A DNA stretch of 64,000 nt, from assembly GCA_030280995.1 (NCBI GenBank), contig JASXTE010000015.1, positions 19,171,001 through 19,235,000 on the forward strand, given 5' to 3'. The translations under genes and the position numbers were made by a program. Positions 1 through 10,263 of the stretch are shown in pieces. The notes beneath the pieces were generated by a model that saw nothing but the letters and a program-made list of their open reading frames with translations, searched no databases and was not told the DNA's origin. Position 1 is the first letter of the stretch, and each line of letters opens with the position of its first letter. The DNA comes from Hemileia vastatrix (lineage: Eukaryota > Basidiomycota > Pucciniomycetes > Pucciniales > Zaghouaniaceae).

Positions 1-250
1 AATTCTTGATGGACTGACCACAGTGTTCAGTTTAAAGTCTTGACAGAATAACCCAGTGTTCAGTTTAAAGTCTTGACGGACTAACCCACTGTTCAGTTTA
101 AAGTCTTGATGCACTTCCCCAGTGTTCAGTTAAAATTCTTGACGGACTAACCCAGTTTCAGTTTATAGTCTTTACGGACTAACCCAGTGTTCAGTTTAAA
201 TTCTTGACAGACTACCCCAGTGTTCAGATTAAAGAATTGACAGACTCAAA
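1..250. repeat. 33-bp tandem repeat, about 7 copies
   Basis: Units beginning cagtgttcagtttaaag start at 21, 54, 87, 120, 153, 185 and 218, giving spacings of 33, 33, 33, 33, 32 and 33 bp. Each unit contains a ttgacggacta-like segment. Copies differ by a few substitutions. A partial unit occupies 1-20, so the array probably extends left of the window. The array ends just upstream of an ataaaagg box (261-268) and the Cys-rich pseudogene, so it may have been part of a promoter region or LTR; this is inference. Confidence 0.85.
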
Positions 251-397
251 CACATTTTACATAAAAGGGCGGAGCTAGCTCCATGCACAATGCTCCGCAG
301 CCCACCTGCTGAACTTCCACTCTCCCTTCATCATCTACCATCACTGATAAAATTTTCTTTCATCTCTTTTATTTTCATTGTTGTTCCTTCACAGATC

Positions 398-1997
398 ATG
401 GCTGAATCTCAAGACTTTAACCCATTGGAACTTCCTTGCTTTACTGCTCCAAAAGACTATGCTTGTAAACAGTGCATCCACATGTGCAGGTCTTGCACTT
501 TCACTCTTCCTACTCCTCAGGCCAAATTCTATAACTGAGCCTGTTATTCATGCAAATCTAGAAAGAAAAGATGTAACAGAGACCCCAACTATCCAATACC
601 TCCGCCTTCACCTTCTCATAAATATATTTCCAGATCTCCTACCAGGTCACCAGAACTTGGAACTGCTTCCTCTTCTTTATCTTCTGCTCCTTCCATAAGA
701 TCACACCGTTCTATTCCCAAAACACTCCCTAAAAGACCTGTTTTATCTTCTCAAGAATCTTCTTTTACCTTAGAAAAGTTAGCCAAAACAGCTTCAAAAT
801 CAGCTCCCCGGCTGCTAGACTGTGTCCAGGAGGTCCGCCTGACATCAATTGACCACCTGACTTTTATGAAAGTGAAAATCAGGATCAAAACTCCCAAATT
901 CAGCCAGATAACAGCTAAACTCCACCATTAAACACCAAATACTCTACGCAGCAACCTCCTAGTTCTCACAGAGCAATAGGTACACACACAAATTCTTCAT
1001 CAGACAACACCAAAAATTTCAACATCTCTAGAAGGCATGCCAGAGGACCTCCTGAAAACACCAGAGCACACAACACTGCTCCCAAACAAAAATCTCTTGT
1101 TCCACCAAGAAGAGCTAACTACACCTCTCCTCTGGCCACCAATTATCCCTCTGATAGTTCCCTTTCTTCTAGATCTTCATCTAGCAGATCACAATCAGCT
1201 TCCAGGTCACCTTCTTCTGGTCCTTCCTTCAACAACCCTGTACTCCACCACCAGTGTCCAACCCAACTGGGCCAAGCAATAATATCAACAACAACTACAA
1301 CAGTCCTGCTGCTCCAACCAGGCCACAGGAACACCCTCCTTCTAGTCCATCTTCCTAGCACTATTTAGAGAATGATCATGAGAATCCATACCTCCATCTG
1401 GTTGATCCTCCTACAACATACATTCAGAATTCTTCAACAGCTCAAATCCCGGCCACTTACAAATTTGATGAGCTCTCAATCTGTAAGTACCAAACTAATA
1501 ATTCCAATTTCTTTAACAGAGAGCAATTACTGATCCAATTCTTCTGTATAGTTGGAACCCCACCTCCTGAAACTGCAATTGGGATTGGCCAACCTCTAGA
1601 AACTACCTTAATGCTGGATTATGCCAACATGAAACAACACCTAAGCATGATGTGTTCAAACATGCTTAAAGCCTTTGCTTTCCACAGTTCATTGAATGAG
1701 TTTGAAAAGAATCTTAGGAAACAGTTCCTTGATGACCACTAGAAAATGTCTAGAAAAATCAAGCACACCTTCCAACACTCTATCCCCGCTTCTTCCACTT
1801 GTTTTCAAAAATTACCTTCTAATCGGGTACATGACAATTACAACACATATACTTTTTCCAGCTGCCTATATCACAAAGAACACAGTTCTTTCTCCAGTCT
1901 TCACAAAAAGCAAAAACACCACCATAATCTGGACCAACTGCCAGAGGCTTCTTCTTCCAGACATGAAAATAAAAGAAAGAAATTAATAATTCACTAA
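398..1997 (+). pseudogene. Decayed Cys-rich, Ser-rich gene, possibly gag-like
   Basis: I do not recognise this protein. Reading from ATG 398 gives MAESQDFNPLELP, then a Cys cluster (ACKQCIHMCRSC), an in-frame TGA (536-538), then a second cluster (CYSCKSRKKRC), and a frame that runs to TAA 929-931. A frame change near 820-850 leads into a Ser/Arg-rich segment (about 950-1290). A third stretch (1372-1740) reads on as ordinary protein to a TAG near 1740, then continues in frame to 1997. The pieces together suggest one protein of about 530 residues, broken by several stops and shifts. The two Cys clusters resemble metal-binding knuckles, which would fit a retroelement Gag or a Zn-cluster protein. 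It lies on the strand opposite element G, so it is not obviously part of it. Confidence 0.45.
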
Positions 1998-2290
1998 GTA
2001 GAGAGAACAATAATGATTAAAAGATATATATATAAAATTATTTTATTTTTATTTTTATTTTTATTTTTTATTTTTAATTTAATTTAATTTATTTTTATTT
2101 TTATTTTTATTTTATTTTAACTTTAATTTTAATTTTAATATTTTAATTTTAATTTTTAGTTTTATTTAAACTACTAACGTACTAAAAAAACTTGAAAATA
2201 ATTAAACAAAATTACCCAAAAAATATGAGAGCTGAGAAATTAAAATGAAATGAATAATAAGAAGAAGAGATAAATAATAATTACAAATGG
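1998..2290. repeat. AT-rich low-complexity tract
   Basis: From about 2035 to 2165 the sequence is a run of (TTTTTA)n and (TTTAA)n-like units. AT-rich sequence without a coding frame follows to 2290. I see no gene or RNA here. Confidence 0.8.
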
Positions 2291-2312
2291 TATCCCCCAG
2301 CCAATTGATGAG

Positions 2313-2564
2313 CTAATACCCTGATACCTTACCCACATCCAAGTGCACCTTGATGTGGAGATTTGGATGTCTCCTCCTCATCAACCTCCTTCCTGACACA
2401 TAGAAGCCAGGACTCTTCTTCTTTATTGCCACCCAAGTATCATCATCAAAAATATCTGGCTTCTCCAAGGTTAACAGATACTCAACCATAATGGAAATAA
2501 AACCCAGTCTGACCCCAGGTCTTATCTTCAAAATCCAACAAAACAACATCCAAGGGTACAACCC
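2313..2564 (-). pseudogene. Element G: distal pol fragment (pre-integrase region), separated from its 5' part by element F
   Basis: On the minus strand a frame of about 80 codons includes EYLLTLEKPDIFDDDTW and an R-rich stretch with FYVSGRRLMRRR. This resembles the segment between RNase H and the integrase zinc domain of basidiomycete Ty3/Gypsy elements. The part of G ahead of it is at 57568 and above, because element F inserted between them; the shared 5 bp aaccc marks the junction. A frameshift near 2490 is needed to join it to the upstream frame. Beyond 2313 the frame stops and no integrase core is seen, so G appears truncated here. Confidence 0.5.
2560..2564. repeat. Left TSD of element F (aaccc)
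   Basis: The 5 bp aaccc directly before TGTCAGCC is repeated at 57568-57572 directly after the other LTR end. It defines F as one 55-kb interrupted element. Confidence 0.85.
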
Positions 2565-3861
2565 TGTCAGCCAGGCTGTACCAGGAGCCCAGTAAATGTT
2601 ATGTTAATTTATTTGACCTGAAAGAGAACGTAAAAATATGCATGATAAGTATATAAATTAAAATTTTATTGCATATTAAAATTTTATTAGTATCTTATTA
2701 AATAAAAGTAAAATAAGTAATATATTAATTTTATTATTATATAAATTATTTATAAATTTACATTAAGCATGATATATTTTATATTCTATAAATTATGGCG
2801 CATTTATATGTATTTAATAAATATAAATTAATAATTAATTAATTATAAAAATATATTATAATTATAAGTGAAAAATTAACTTATAATGTAATTAAATTAT
2901 TTAATTAAATTTATATATTAAATAAAGCCTTACATATCTTATTAAACAATGATATTGGGCGCTTTTTTAACCCTTAATTGTGTCAGTAAAATTATTAAAT
3001 AAATTAAAACACCTATTTAATAATATGATATTCAAATTATCACTTTAAATTAGAAATATCATTAAATTAATAATTTGTTTCATTTGAACTAGTTATTAAA
3101 TTACTTACATAGTTAAAACAATTAATTAATTTTGCTTTATACTGGATTAAATTGACTACATGAATTTTTGCATGAAAATAATTTTATTTGTTTTAAATGA
3201 ACCCTTTAAATCTCACTGTAATACCTGTTTTGGATTATTTTACTCACAGTTCTTATGTTTCAGACTTACTTAGTTACTGATTATTTTAATTAATTGTTTT
3301 CGGAACTTATGGTGGTAAAATTGGTTACTTACTCATGGGTTTAGTTTATTGTTTCATGTTTTTCTCTTAATTTCTATGTTTTAATTGTATTCTCTTGTCT
3401 TCTTGTTTCACATTTTTACTATTTTGTATATACATTATTATGGCGCTTCAGAGATCTCTTTTCCTATAAAAAGGCCTTGGAAGTCCCCTTTAGCTGCCAT
3501 CACTTACATTACTTATACAAATTTATATACTTTTATTATTATTTTTTTGTGATGCTACAAGTCCTATAAAAATATTTTATAAATAAAATAAGGTTGCTTT
3601 AAGTATATTAGCAGTTGTAGTTCGTAATTGAGCAGAATTAAAAAATACTTACTTGATCATAATACCTTTTTTAAAACCATTAATTTTGTCTTGTCAATAG
3701 TCCCAAAAGTTGTTGTTGCACTCCCCTTAAATACTCCCTATATTCTTTTGTTTATTTCTTTTATTTTTTTTATTATTCTCTTTGAATCTTATTTTTTCCT
3801 TTCTTTGTCCTCGTTCTTTTCCTTTCCTCTTCTTATGCTTCTTCTAGACGACTGGACGACA
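2565..3861 (+). repeat. Element F 5' LTR (1297 bp)
   Basis: It begins TGTCAGCCAGGC and ends GACGACA, the usual TG...CA form. A TATA-like box (TATAAAAA, 3465-3472) is followed by GGCCTTGG, and the same arrangement occurs in the E1 LTR, so U3 and the transcription start region can be placed around 3490-3510 by inference. The matching 3' LTR is split between 19895-19964 and 56370-57567. Confidence 0.88.
3465..3472 (+). promoter_or_regulatory. Probable TATA box of F LTR
   Basis: TATAAAAA stands about 400 bp before the LTR end. The same box followed by GGCCTTGG is present in E1 (minus strand, 17501-17494). Confidence 0.5.
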
Positions 3862-4557
3862 ACTGGGGACCTTTCTGAACAAAGATGAAAAACTTGGACG
3901 ATCAACTTAACACACGGACCACCTTGCCCAAAAATGTCAAATTTTTTCTGTGACCGTGTTTTGAAATTGGGTTCGACTTATTTGGTTTATATAATATTAT
4001 TGCATATTTATTTTAAGGTGATTTCTATATCACTATAGTAAGTAAAACTTTGCATCTATCAACTCTATTATTAAATTTTTATTGCAATAACAGTACCTTG
4101 GATATTTTTCTGAGTCACTGAGTGTAAGTGATCTATATTTTTTTTTAAAAATAATTTTTTTTCCTAGTTGACCATAATAGAGTTATACTCTTAGTCCTAG
4201 AGGATCATTAAATTTTTTTAATAAATTATTAACTTATTTTTTTAGAATTTTTTTTATTGGTTCACCATAATAGTACTCAGTGCTTAGTCCCAATATTACC
4301 AATATATTTTTTGGTATTAATTATTTTTTGGTTGACTTATTAAACCTTTTTGGTTGGTCCCATAATAATTATTTTTATTTCTTAATAAAATAGTTTCTAA
4401 TTACATATTTTTTGTATTGCATTTTGTGTTAATTAATTGATTATTAAATATAATTTAAAATTTTAATTTTTTTTAAAAAAATCATTTGATTACTTTTTTA
4501 TTTTGAAAATACTAACTAGAATCATTAAAATCATTTTGATTTTTTTTCACAGTTTTA
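3862..4557 (+). other. Element F 5' leader with primer-binding-site block
   Basis: Directly after the LTR comes acTGGGGACCTTTC (TGG at 3864), the block shared by all six chromoviruses and placed where a primer-binding site should be. The rest is AT-rich untranslated leader. It carries two related segments, CCTAGTTGACCATAATAG followed by CTTAGTCC (about 4163-4200), and a diverged copy with GGTTCACCATAATAG followed by CTTAGTCC (about 4258-4295). The same pair is in the E2 leader, and the first segment also in E1. Confidence 0.7.
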
Positions 4558-4705
4558 ATGTCCAGTAGTTTGGAAAACAGCATGGATAATCTGTATGTGG
4601 ATGAAATTGAAGTGGATGTTGATAATGAATCTGTAGGTTCTTCAAAATTAACTTACAAGAATTCTTCAGCTGACAAACAACCTTCATACCCTTCAGGACG
4701 TAGAA

Positions 4706-5218
4706 ATGTCAGGAGAAGTGGCAAACCCCCCTCACCAAACTACTCTGAAAGAACTAAAACCTCAGATAAATCAGGAAAATCCTCTAAAGGGTATAAGAAG
4801 AAAAAAGATTCCTCTGAAACAACAAATAAACAACCTGTCCTCCCACATAAAAGAACTGAAGGCAGAAAGTATGAAATACAAGTCATGAATAGACACATTC
4901 TGGAAACAGATACAGGAGCTATTAAATCACAAGAATGTTCAACCTCCTCCTTTCCCAGCCTCTCAGTCTCAGCCTCAGCCTCAACCTCAGCCCCATCAGG
5001 CACCCAGCTCTTTCACTCAAAATCAAAGCACTCTGCCAGTGTAACAGTGGAAATGGGATTAACTGATGAAACATTACCTACAGAATGTTCAGCATCCAGA
5101 AGCTCAACACCCTGGCCCATCCAGGACACCAACCTACCATCCATCTCCTCAGGCCCATCCTTATCAGGGAGGCAGAAGAAAGAAGGCACAGGGGAAATTT
5201 CCTCCCTTACCATGGTAA
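4706..5218 (+). pseudogene. Element F ORF-B, overlapping gag in +1 frame, broken
   Basis: This is the F copy of the overlapping gene that is intact in A and B. ATG 4706 (MSGEVANPP) leads into a helical region (LKQQINNLSSHIKEL), a proline/glutamine-rich stretch, the QWKWD box, a PGPSRTP segment and a basic end (GGRRKKAQGKFPPLPW), then TAA 5216-5218. Three in-frame stops break it: TGA 4886-4888, TAA 5042-5044 and TAA 5060-5062. The last is Tyr to stop compared with E1 and E2. Similarity to E1 and E2 continues in the same frame across all three stops, so they are later decay rather than evidence against the frame. Confidence 0.65.
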
Positions 5219-5272
5219 GTAATTTGTTTGATAAACATGTTGGTGTGTATAATAACAAATCTTCTTCCACAG
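5215..5272 (+). other. Candidate 58-nt intron in element F
   Basis: GTAAGT starts at 5215 and the segment ends cttcttccacag at 5272, followed by GTAATATT. A taataac branch-like motif lies about 20 nt before the acceptor. Length and both ends match E1, A and B exactly (C has 52 nt). Removal leaves the ORF-B end as TGG-TAA but puts Gag into a short frame ending in TGA. Confidence 0.55.
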
Positions 5273-8200
5273 GTAATATTGTGAATCATGATGAAAGAAC
5301 AGTTAAACCCATAAAGAGACAACTTCATTTGATGAGTAGCCCTAATGATGTAATTAGTAAATTATCATTTGATGAACCTTTATATTTAACTTCTACTTCT
5401 TAAATTAATTCTTCTCTTGCAATTAAAAATGATTCTGTTTCCCCTGAAGTCTATACCTTGCTTGAGAAAACTTATGAGGATATATTGAAAGATACCATTG
5501 ATTTTAATATTGTAAAAGACAAAAATTTGAGAGATGTATTAGTACATGAAAGTGATAGATTAAATAATTTGCAATTACATTGTAAAGTGAGTTCTTCTGT
5601 ACATGATACAGCTTATTTTAAAATCAAAGAAACTTTTAATAGTGTTCTTAGCCAGCAAAAACAAATAAGAAGTGATCACAGAGCTATCTCAGATAAAAAT
5701 ATTCATCTGCATAAAACCTTAAGTGAATTAAAACCCCTTATTGAGGAGAATTATTCTTTGAAGGGTGAAATTAAGTCTCTACACAATGAGTTGAAAAATC
5801 TAAAAAATAATTTCCAAGCTCTGACTACCAAACACACAGTTTTTGAGGACAGAAATGTTTTATCCCTTGCAAAAATAAATGACCGGCTGTCTGAAATTCC
5901 AAGGATAAGAAATTATTTGTCTGACATACAGGAAAAATTTTCAGCCTTAACCATCAATCATTATGGTGTGGATGAAAATTATGCCCATCAGCTGCATAAA
6001 AATAAAGGAAAAGAGCCTGAACAAAGCAGCTCTTTTCTTCCCTATATTTCAGCCATTAAAAAAACATACAATGAGTCTGTAAGATCTTTTGCTACTAGCA
6101 AAAAATCTTTTAATGGTCGTGAACCAGCTGTTTCTGTAAATAATGAAATTTCTGAATACCTGAATAAACTCCAAGAACTATTAATGTTAAATAATTCGAA
6201 TCAAAAGATGGAACATCCCAGTAACCAGGAAAAATTGGCCCAAACAGGATCAATATCCCACTTTTGATGGTGACTCTTCATCTGACTGGCAACACTTTGT
6301 TCAGAGAATTATAAATCTGAAAAACTCTTATAAATTACCAGATGAAGAAATAGTCACAAAATTAATTTCTTTATTTTCCAATGTAGCTCTAATGTGGTAT
6401 GAATCTGTCTTACTGGACAATCACCATTATAATTTGAAAGAGTGGAAAACATTGATTGAAAATCAATTTGGTGGTTTCAAATTCAGGCTTTCCCAGCAGA
6501 GATTATATGAGAATGCTAAATATGCATCCTCCTCCCCTGAAAAACTTACTGTTCTCCTTATGAAAATTACAATAATTCTTAGAGCCATGAATCCTAAAAT
6601 GGATTATGATGTTTGGAGAGATAAGATTCTCTACAAATTACCAAATTCTCTGAGAGATTTGATTGTGGAAAGGACTGAGCATATGAGAGAGAATTTTTCC
6701 ATTATTAATATCTGTAATGAAGTCCTACTAAATCATAGATATGAACCAAGGAATTATCCTGTTAAATCTTATCATGACCATCAAAAGCCTTCCACAAAAC
6801 TTCCAGAAAAAACTGGTAGACCTTCTGCCCCAGTTGCACCAAAGAAATATGCAAGAAACACTTGTTTTAAATGTAATAAACCATGGAAGAAAGGACATTA
6901 TTGTGAGAAGAAAATTCATCTTGTTGAACAAACTGAAGAATCTGAAAATACTCAAGCTGATCTTGATGATTCCTCCAGTGACTGTAATAGCAATATCTCT
7001 TATGACCATGAGTCTTCTCAGGAAGTTCTAGTTTCAGAAAAGGATATCCAATATTTAGATAATTGTTCTGATAATTGTGATATTTACTTGTCTTCTGTAG
7101 AAAATTCTGAAGTAATTAAATATATTACTGACAGTTCCATCTTAATATCACCTTTAAGAGCACCAGTTATCATAAATGGTAAAAATGTTGAGGTTATTCT
7201 TGACTCTGATGCTGAAGGAAGTGTAGTGTCTGAGAAAGCACTGGCTTCTGTGGATAAGGATTATCAAGGCAAATTATTACCTATAACATCTGAAAAATGG
7301 AGAGGTTATGGTTCTGTTTTAAGTTCAATTGGTAAATACAAAAACACTGTATTCTTTAAATATAATGGTGGTTTTTTCAGAGCTATTTGTGAATTTGTTG
7401 TGATGAAAAATGAAAATTTAAGCAATTGGTTCATCATGGGAAATGACATTTTAACCATGTTTGGCATTAAATTTGATCCTGCAAACAATTGTTTTACCTT
7501 TGGCATGAATGGGAAAAGAAAATTTTTAATTTCTTCTTCTAAAAAGCATTTTTCACCCTAATTAAAATCTTGTCATTCTTTGATCCAATGTAAAGGAAGA
7601 CAAACTGAGGAAATGGATGTATTATTGTCTGAAATTGAAACAGCTTCATTTGGTAATCAATAAACTGATACTCAAAAAGATTCAATAGAAGCCTTAATCA
7701 TATCTTTCCCAATGGCTTTCACTCATAGTTCCCATGTGTTAGGATTGGTTAAAGATGAAATGAAAATTTATTTATCTTGCAATTTGGATGAAATACCTCC
7801 TATCCTAATGAAAAAACCTTACCCTGCTTCTCCCACAAAGAGAAAAGATATAGAAGATAATATATCAACTTTACTAAGTATGAATATTATTGAAAAAGTG
7901 GATGTTACACCCAAATATTGTGTCATCTCTCCAGTTTTAATCTCTTATCAGAAAGATAAAGCTAGACTTTGTGGAGATTATAGAGCTTTGAATACTTATA
8001 CTGTGGATGATATTTACCCCTTACCCAGAATTAGCTCTACACATGCTACCTTGCAAGGTGCAAAATTCATAAGCTTTCTGGATGGGAATAAGGGTTATCA
8101 TCAAATACCTGTTGAGAAGTCTTCCCAAAATATTTTGCTAATTTCTACCCATATGGGAATTCACAAATATATTATGATGCCTTTTGGCCCTAAAAATTCC

Positions 8201-9110
8201 CCTTCAGTATTCCAAAAAGTAATGGATAATACATTTCACCAGGAAATAATTGAAAGATGGTTAATGGTTTATATCGATGACATCATAGTTTTTTCTAAAA
8301 CTTTTGATGAACATATCCAACACTTAAATAGAGTCTTCCAGAAAATGGATGAAATTAACATGCTTTTATCCTTAAAAAAGTTAAATTTGGTTTTCAATCC
8401 TTAAAAGTCCTGGGTCATGTAGTTTCTGGTTTACAGATCTGCATTGACCAAGGAAAAGTTGCTGCTATCAAAAATTTGCCAGCACCAACTTCTGTAAAAT
8501 AAAATACAGAGTTTTTTGGGAATGTGTGGCTATTATAGACAATATATAAAAAATTATCAAGTCATAGACTTACCACTTATCAAACTAACAAGAAAAGATG
8601 TGTCTTACATATGGAATGATGATGCTCAAAAATCTTTTAATACATTAAAAAAGTGTTTAATTTCAGCACCAATCCTTGCCCTTCCAGATTTTAATAAGCC
8701 TTTTGTTCTTTATATAGATGCAAGTTTTATTGGACTTGGAGCTGCTCTACACCAAAAACAAATTATTAATGAAAAAGTTTCAGAAGTATTAATTTGTTGT
8801 ATTTCAAAAACCTTAAGAAAAAGTGAATTGAAGGATGGTTCCACTTAATTCGAGTTCTTAGCAGTTGTGTGGGCTTTAGAAAAGCTTTTTTATTTCTTAG
8901 ATGATCTAAAGTTTGAATTAGTTACTCATTGCAGTGCTGTGAAATCCCTCTTAAACTTGAAAAAACCAAATAGACATATGTTAAGATGGCAACTAGCTGT
9001 TCAAGAATACAGAGGTAGGATGACTATTATTCACAGGGCTGGAAATTTTCATTCTAATGTTGATATGTTTTCCAGATTAACTCTTCAAAATGATGTATTC
9101 AATCCAGGCT

Positions 9111-9115
9111 ATGTA
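9111..9115. repeat. Left TSD of element E1 (atgta)
   Basis: atgta occurs here and at 18265-18269. Joining the flanks through one copy restores the F reading frame NPGYVPEDDTV. Confidence 0.93.
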
Positions 9116-10232
9116 TGTCGGTCAGTCGTCTAGAAGAGGTAAGAAAAATAGGAGAAAAAGGAGGAGAGAAGGAGGAGGACAAAGGAAAATAAAGAAATAA
9201 ACCAAAAATATATATATAATTTATTTGAGAGGGAGACAACGGTGAGCAACTTTGAGAGGTGACAAAAACTTAGATTTTATTAATAATAATATTATTAAAT
9301 GTAAGGGTACTGCGCGGCAAACAATTTTAATTACTATTAGACTTAAAGCAACCTTTGATTTGTTGTATTACTAATAAAAAAAATATAAACGTAATAAAAT
9401 GGTTATTTAATTTGTTGAGTGTGTAATAAGTGATGAGGCTACAGGGGATTATCCAAGGCCCTTTTATAGGCAATGGGTCCTCTGAAGCGCTACTATCTTT
9501 GTAAATACAATGATTAGAATGGAATAAAACAAATATATCAAAAGAGTAAATGAAACATAACAATATAGAGAAAAACATGAAACAATTAATTAAAACCCCA
9601 ATTAAGAAACCAATTTTCCCGCCATTAATTCCCAAATCAGTAAGTGAAAATAGTGAATAACTAAACAAGATTGGAACATAGGAACTATGAGAAAAATAAT
9701 TCCAAACAGATGGTACAATCTGATTAAAGGATATTTTAAGTGAAACAAAAAATACTTTGACGCAACAAATCATGTAATTAATCTCAATTTAGTATAAATT
9801 AATTTATTTGTTTTTTTCTAACACAATTAAGGGTCAAAAGAAGCGTCATTAATTATTTTTTAGTATTATATGAGAGGTGTTACTTAATATATAAATTTAA
9901 ATAATTAATTTAAATATATTATAAGTCAATTTTACACTTATAATTATAATATATGTTTTTTTCAATTAATTAAATATAAATTTATAATTATTAAATACAT
10001 AAAAATGCGCCATTATTTGTAGAATATATTATATTATGCTCAATTTAATTGTATATAAAAATATATATAACCAATAAATTTAATGTAACACTTGTATATA
10101 ATAAAATTCTTATATAATTTCATTATGCAATAAAATATTAAGTTATATTCATTAAATACAAGTCATACCCACTCTTTAAGGTTTTATAATTTATATATCA
10201 TTTACTGGACTCCTGGAATAGCCTGGCTGACA
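9116..10232 (-). repeat. Element E1 3' LTR (1117 bp)
   Basis: On the plus strand it runs TGTCGGTCAG...GGCTGACA. It lacks a 22-bp segment present in the other LTR (after ttgttgtat, near 9366), flanked there by tgtat repeats, so a small deletion between direct repeats is likely. Open frames on the minus strand here (about 9327-9773) are also in the other LTR copy and look incidental. Confidence 0.93.
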
Positions 10233-10263
10233 CTCCCTCACTCTAAAAAAAACAATAAAAAAA
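10233..10263 (-). promoter_or_regulatory. Element E1 polypurine tract with upstream T-tract
   Basis: On the minus strand ATTGTTTTTTTTAGAGTGAGGGAG lies directly before the 3' LTR. AGTGAGGGAG is the likely plus-strand primer. The same T-tract plus purine block abuts the 3' LTR in all six elements. Confidence 0.75.

Larger units (their letters stand above)
4558..9110 (+). pseudogene. gag-pol: Element F gag-pol, 5' portion (gag to RNase H)
   Basis: ATG 4558 starts MSSSLENSMDNLYVDEIEVD, matching the E1 and E2 starts. Order: disordered N-terminus; charged coiled-coil region (5460-6000); capsid (SFDG-like DGDSSSDW, about 6265-6730); zinc knuckle CFKCNKPWKKGHYC (about 6862); protease whose DSG is changed to DSD (LDSDAEGS, about 7200); RT with YIDDIIVF (about 8270); RNase H with YIDASFIGLGAAL (about 8712). 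Lesions include TAA 5401-5403, a shift near 6230, TAA 7559-7561, TAA near 7661, a shift near 8385, TAA near 8500 and TAA 8846-8848. E1 interrupts it after NPGY; the frame resumes at 18265 with VPEDDTV. Confidence 0.92.

Noticed and set aside
1..250. 33-bp array as a CRISPR
   Set aside because: The whole unit repeats with no unique spacers, so it is a simple tandem repeat in eukaryotic DNA.
9327..9773. 148-codon minus-strand open frame in the E1 LTR, also seen at 17405-17806
   Set aside because: It is shared only because the LTR is duplicated. It is rich in Phe/Ile/Ser as expected from AT-rich noncoding DNA, and has no motif.
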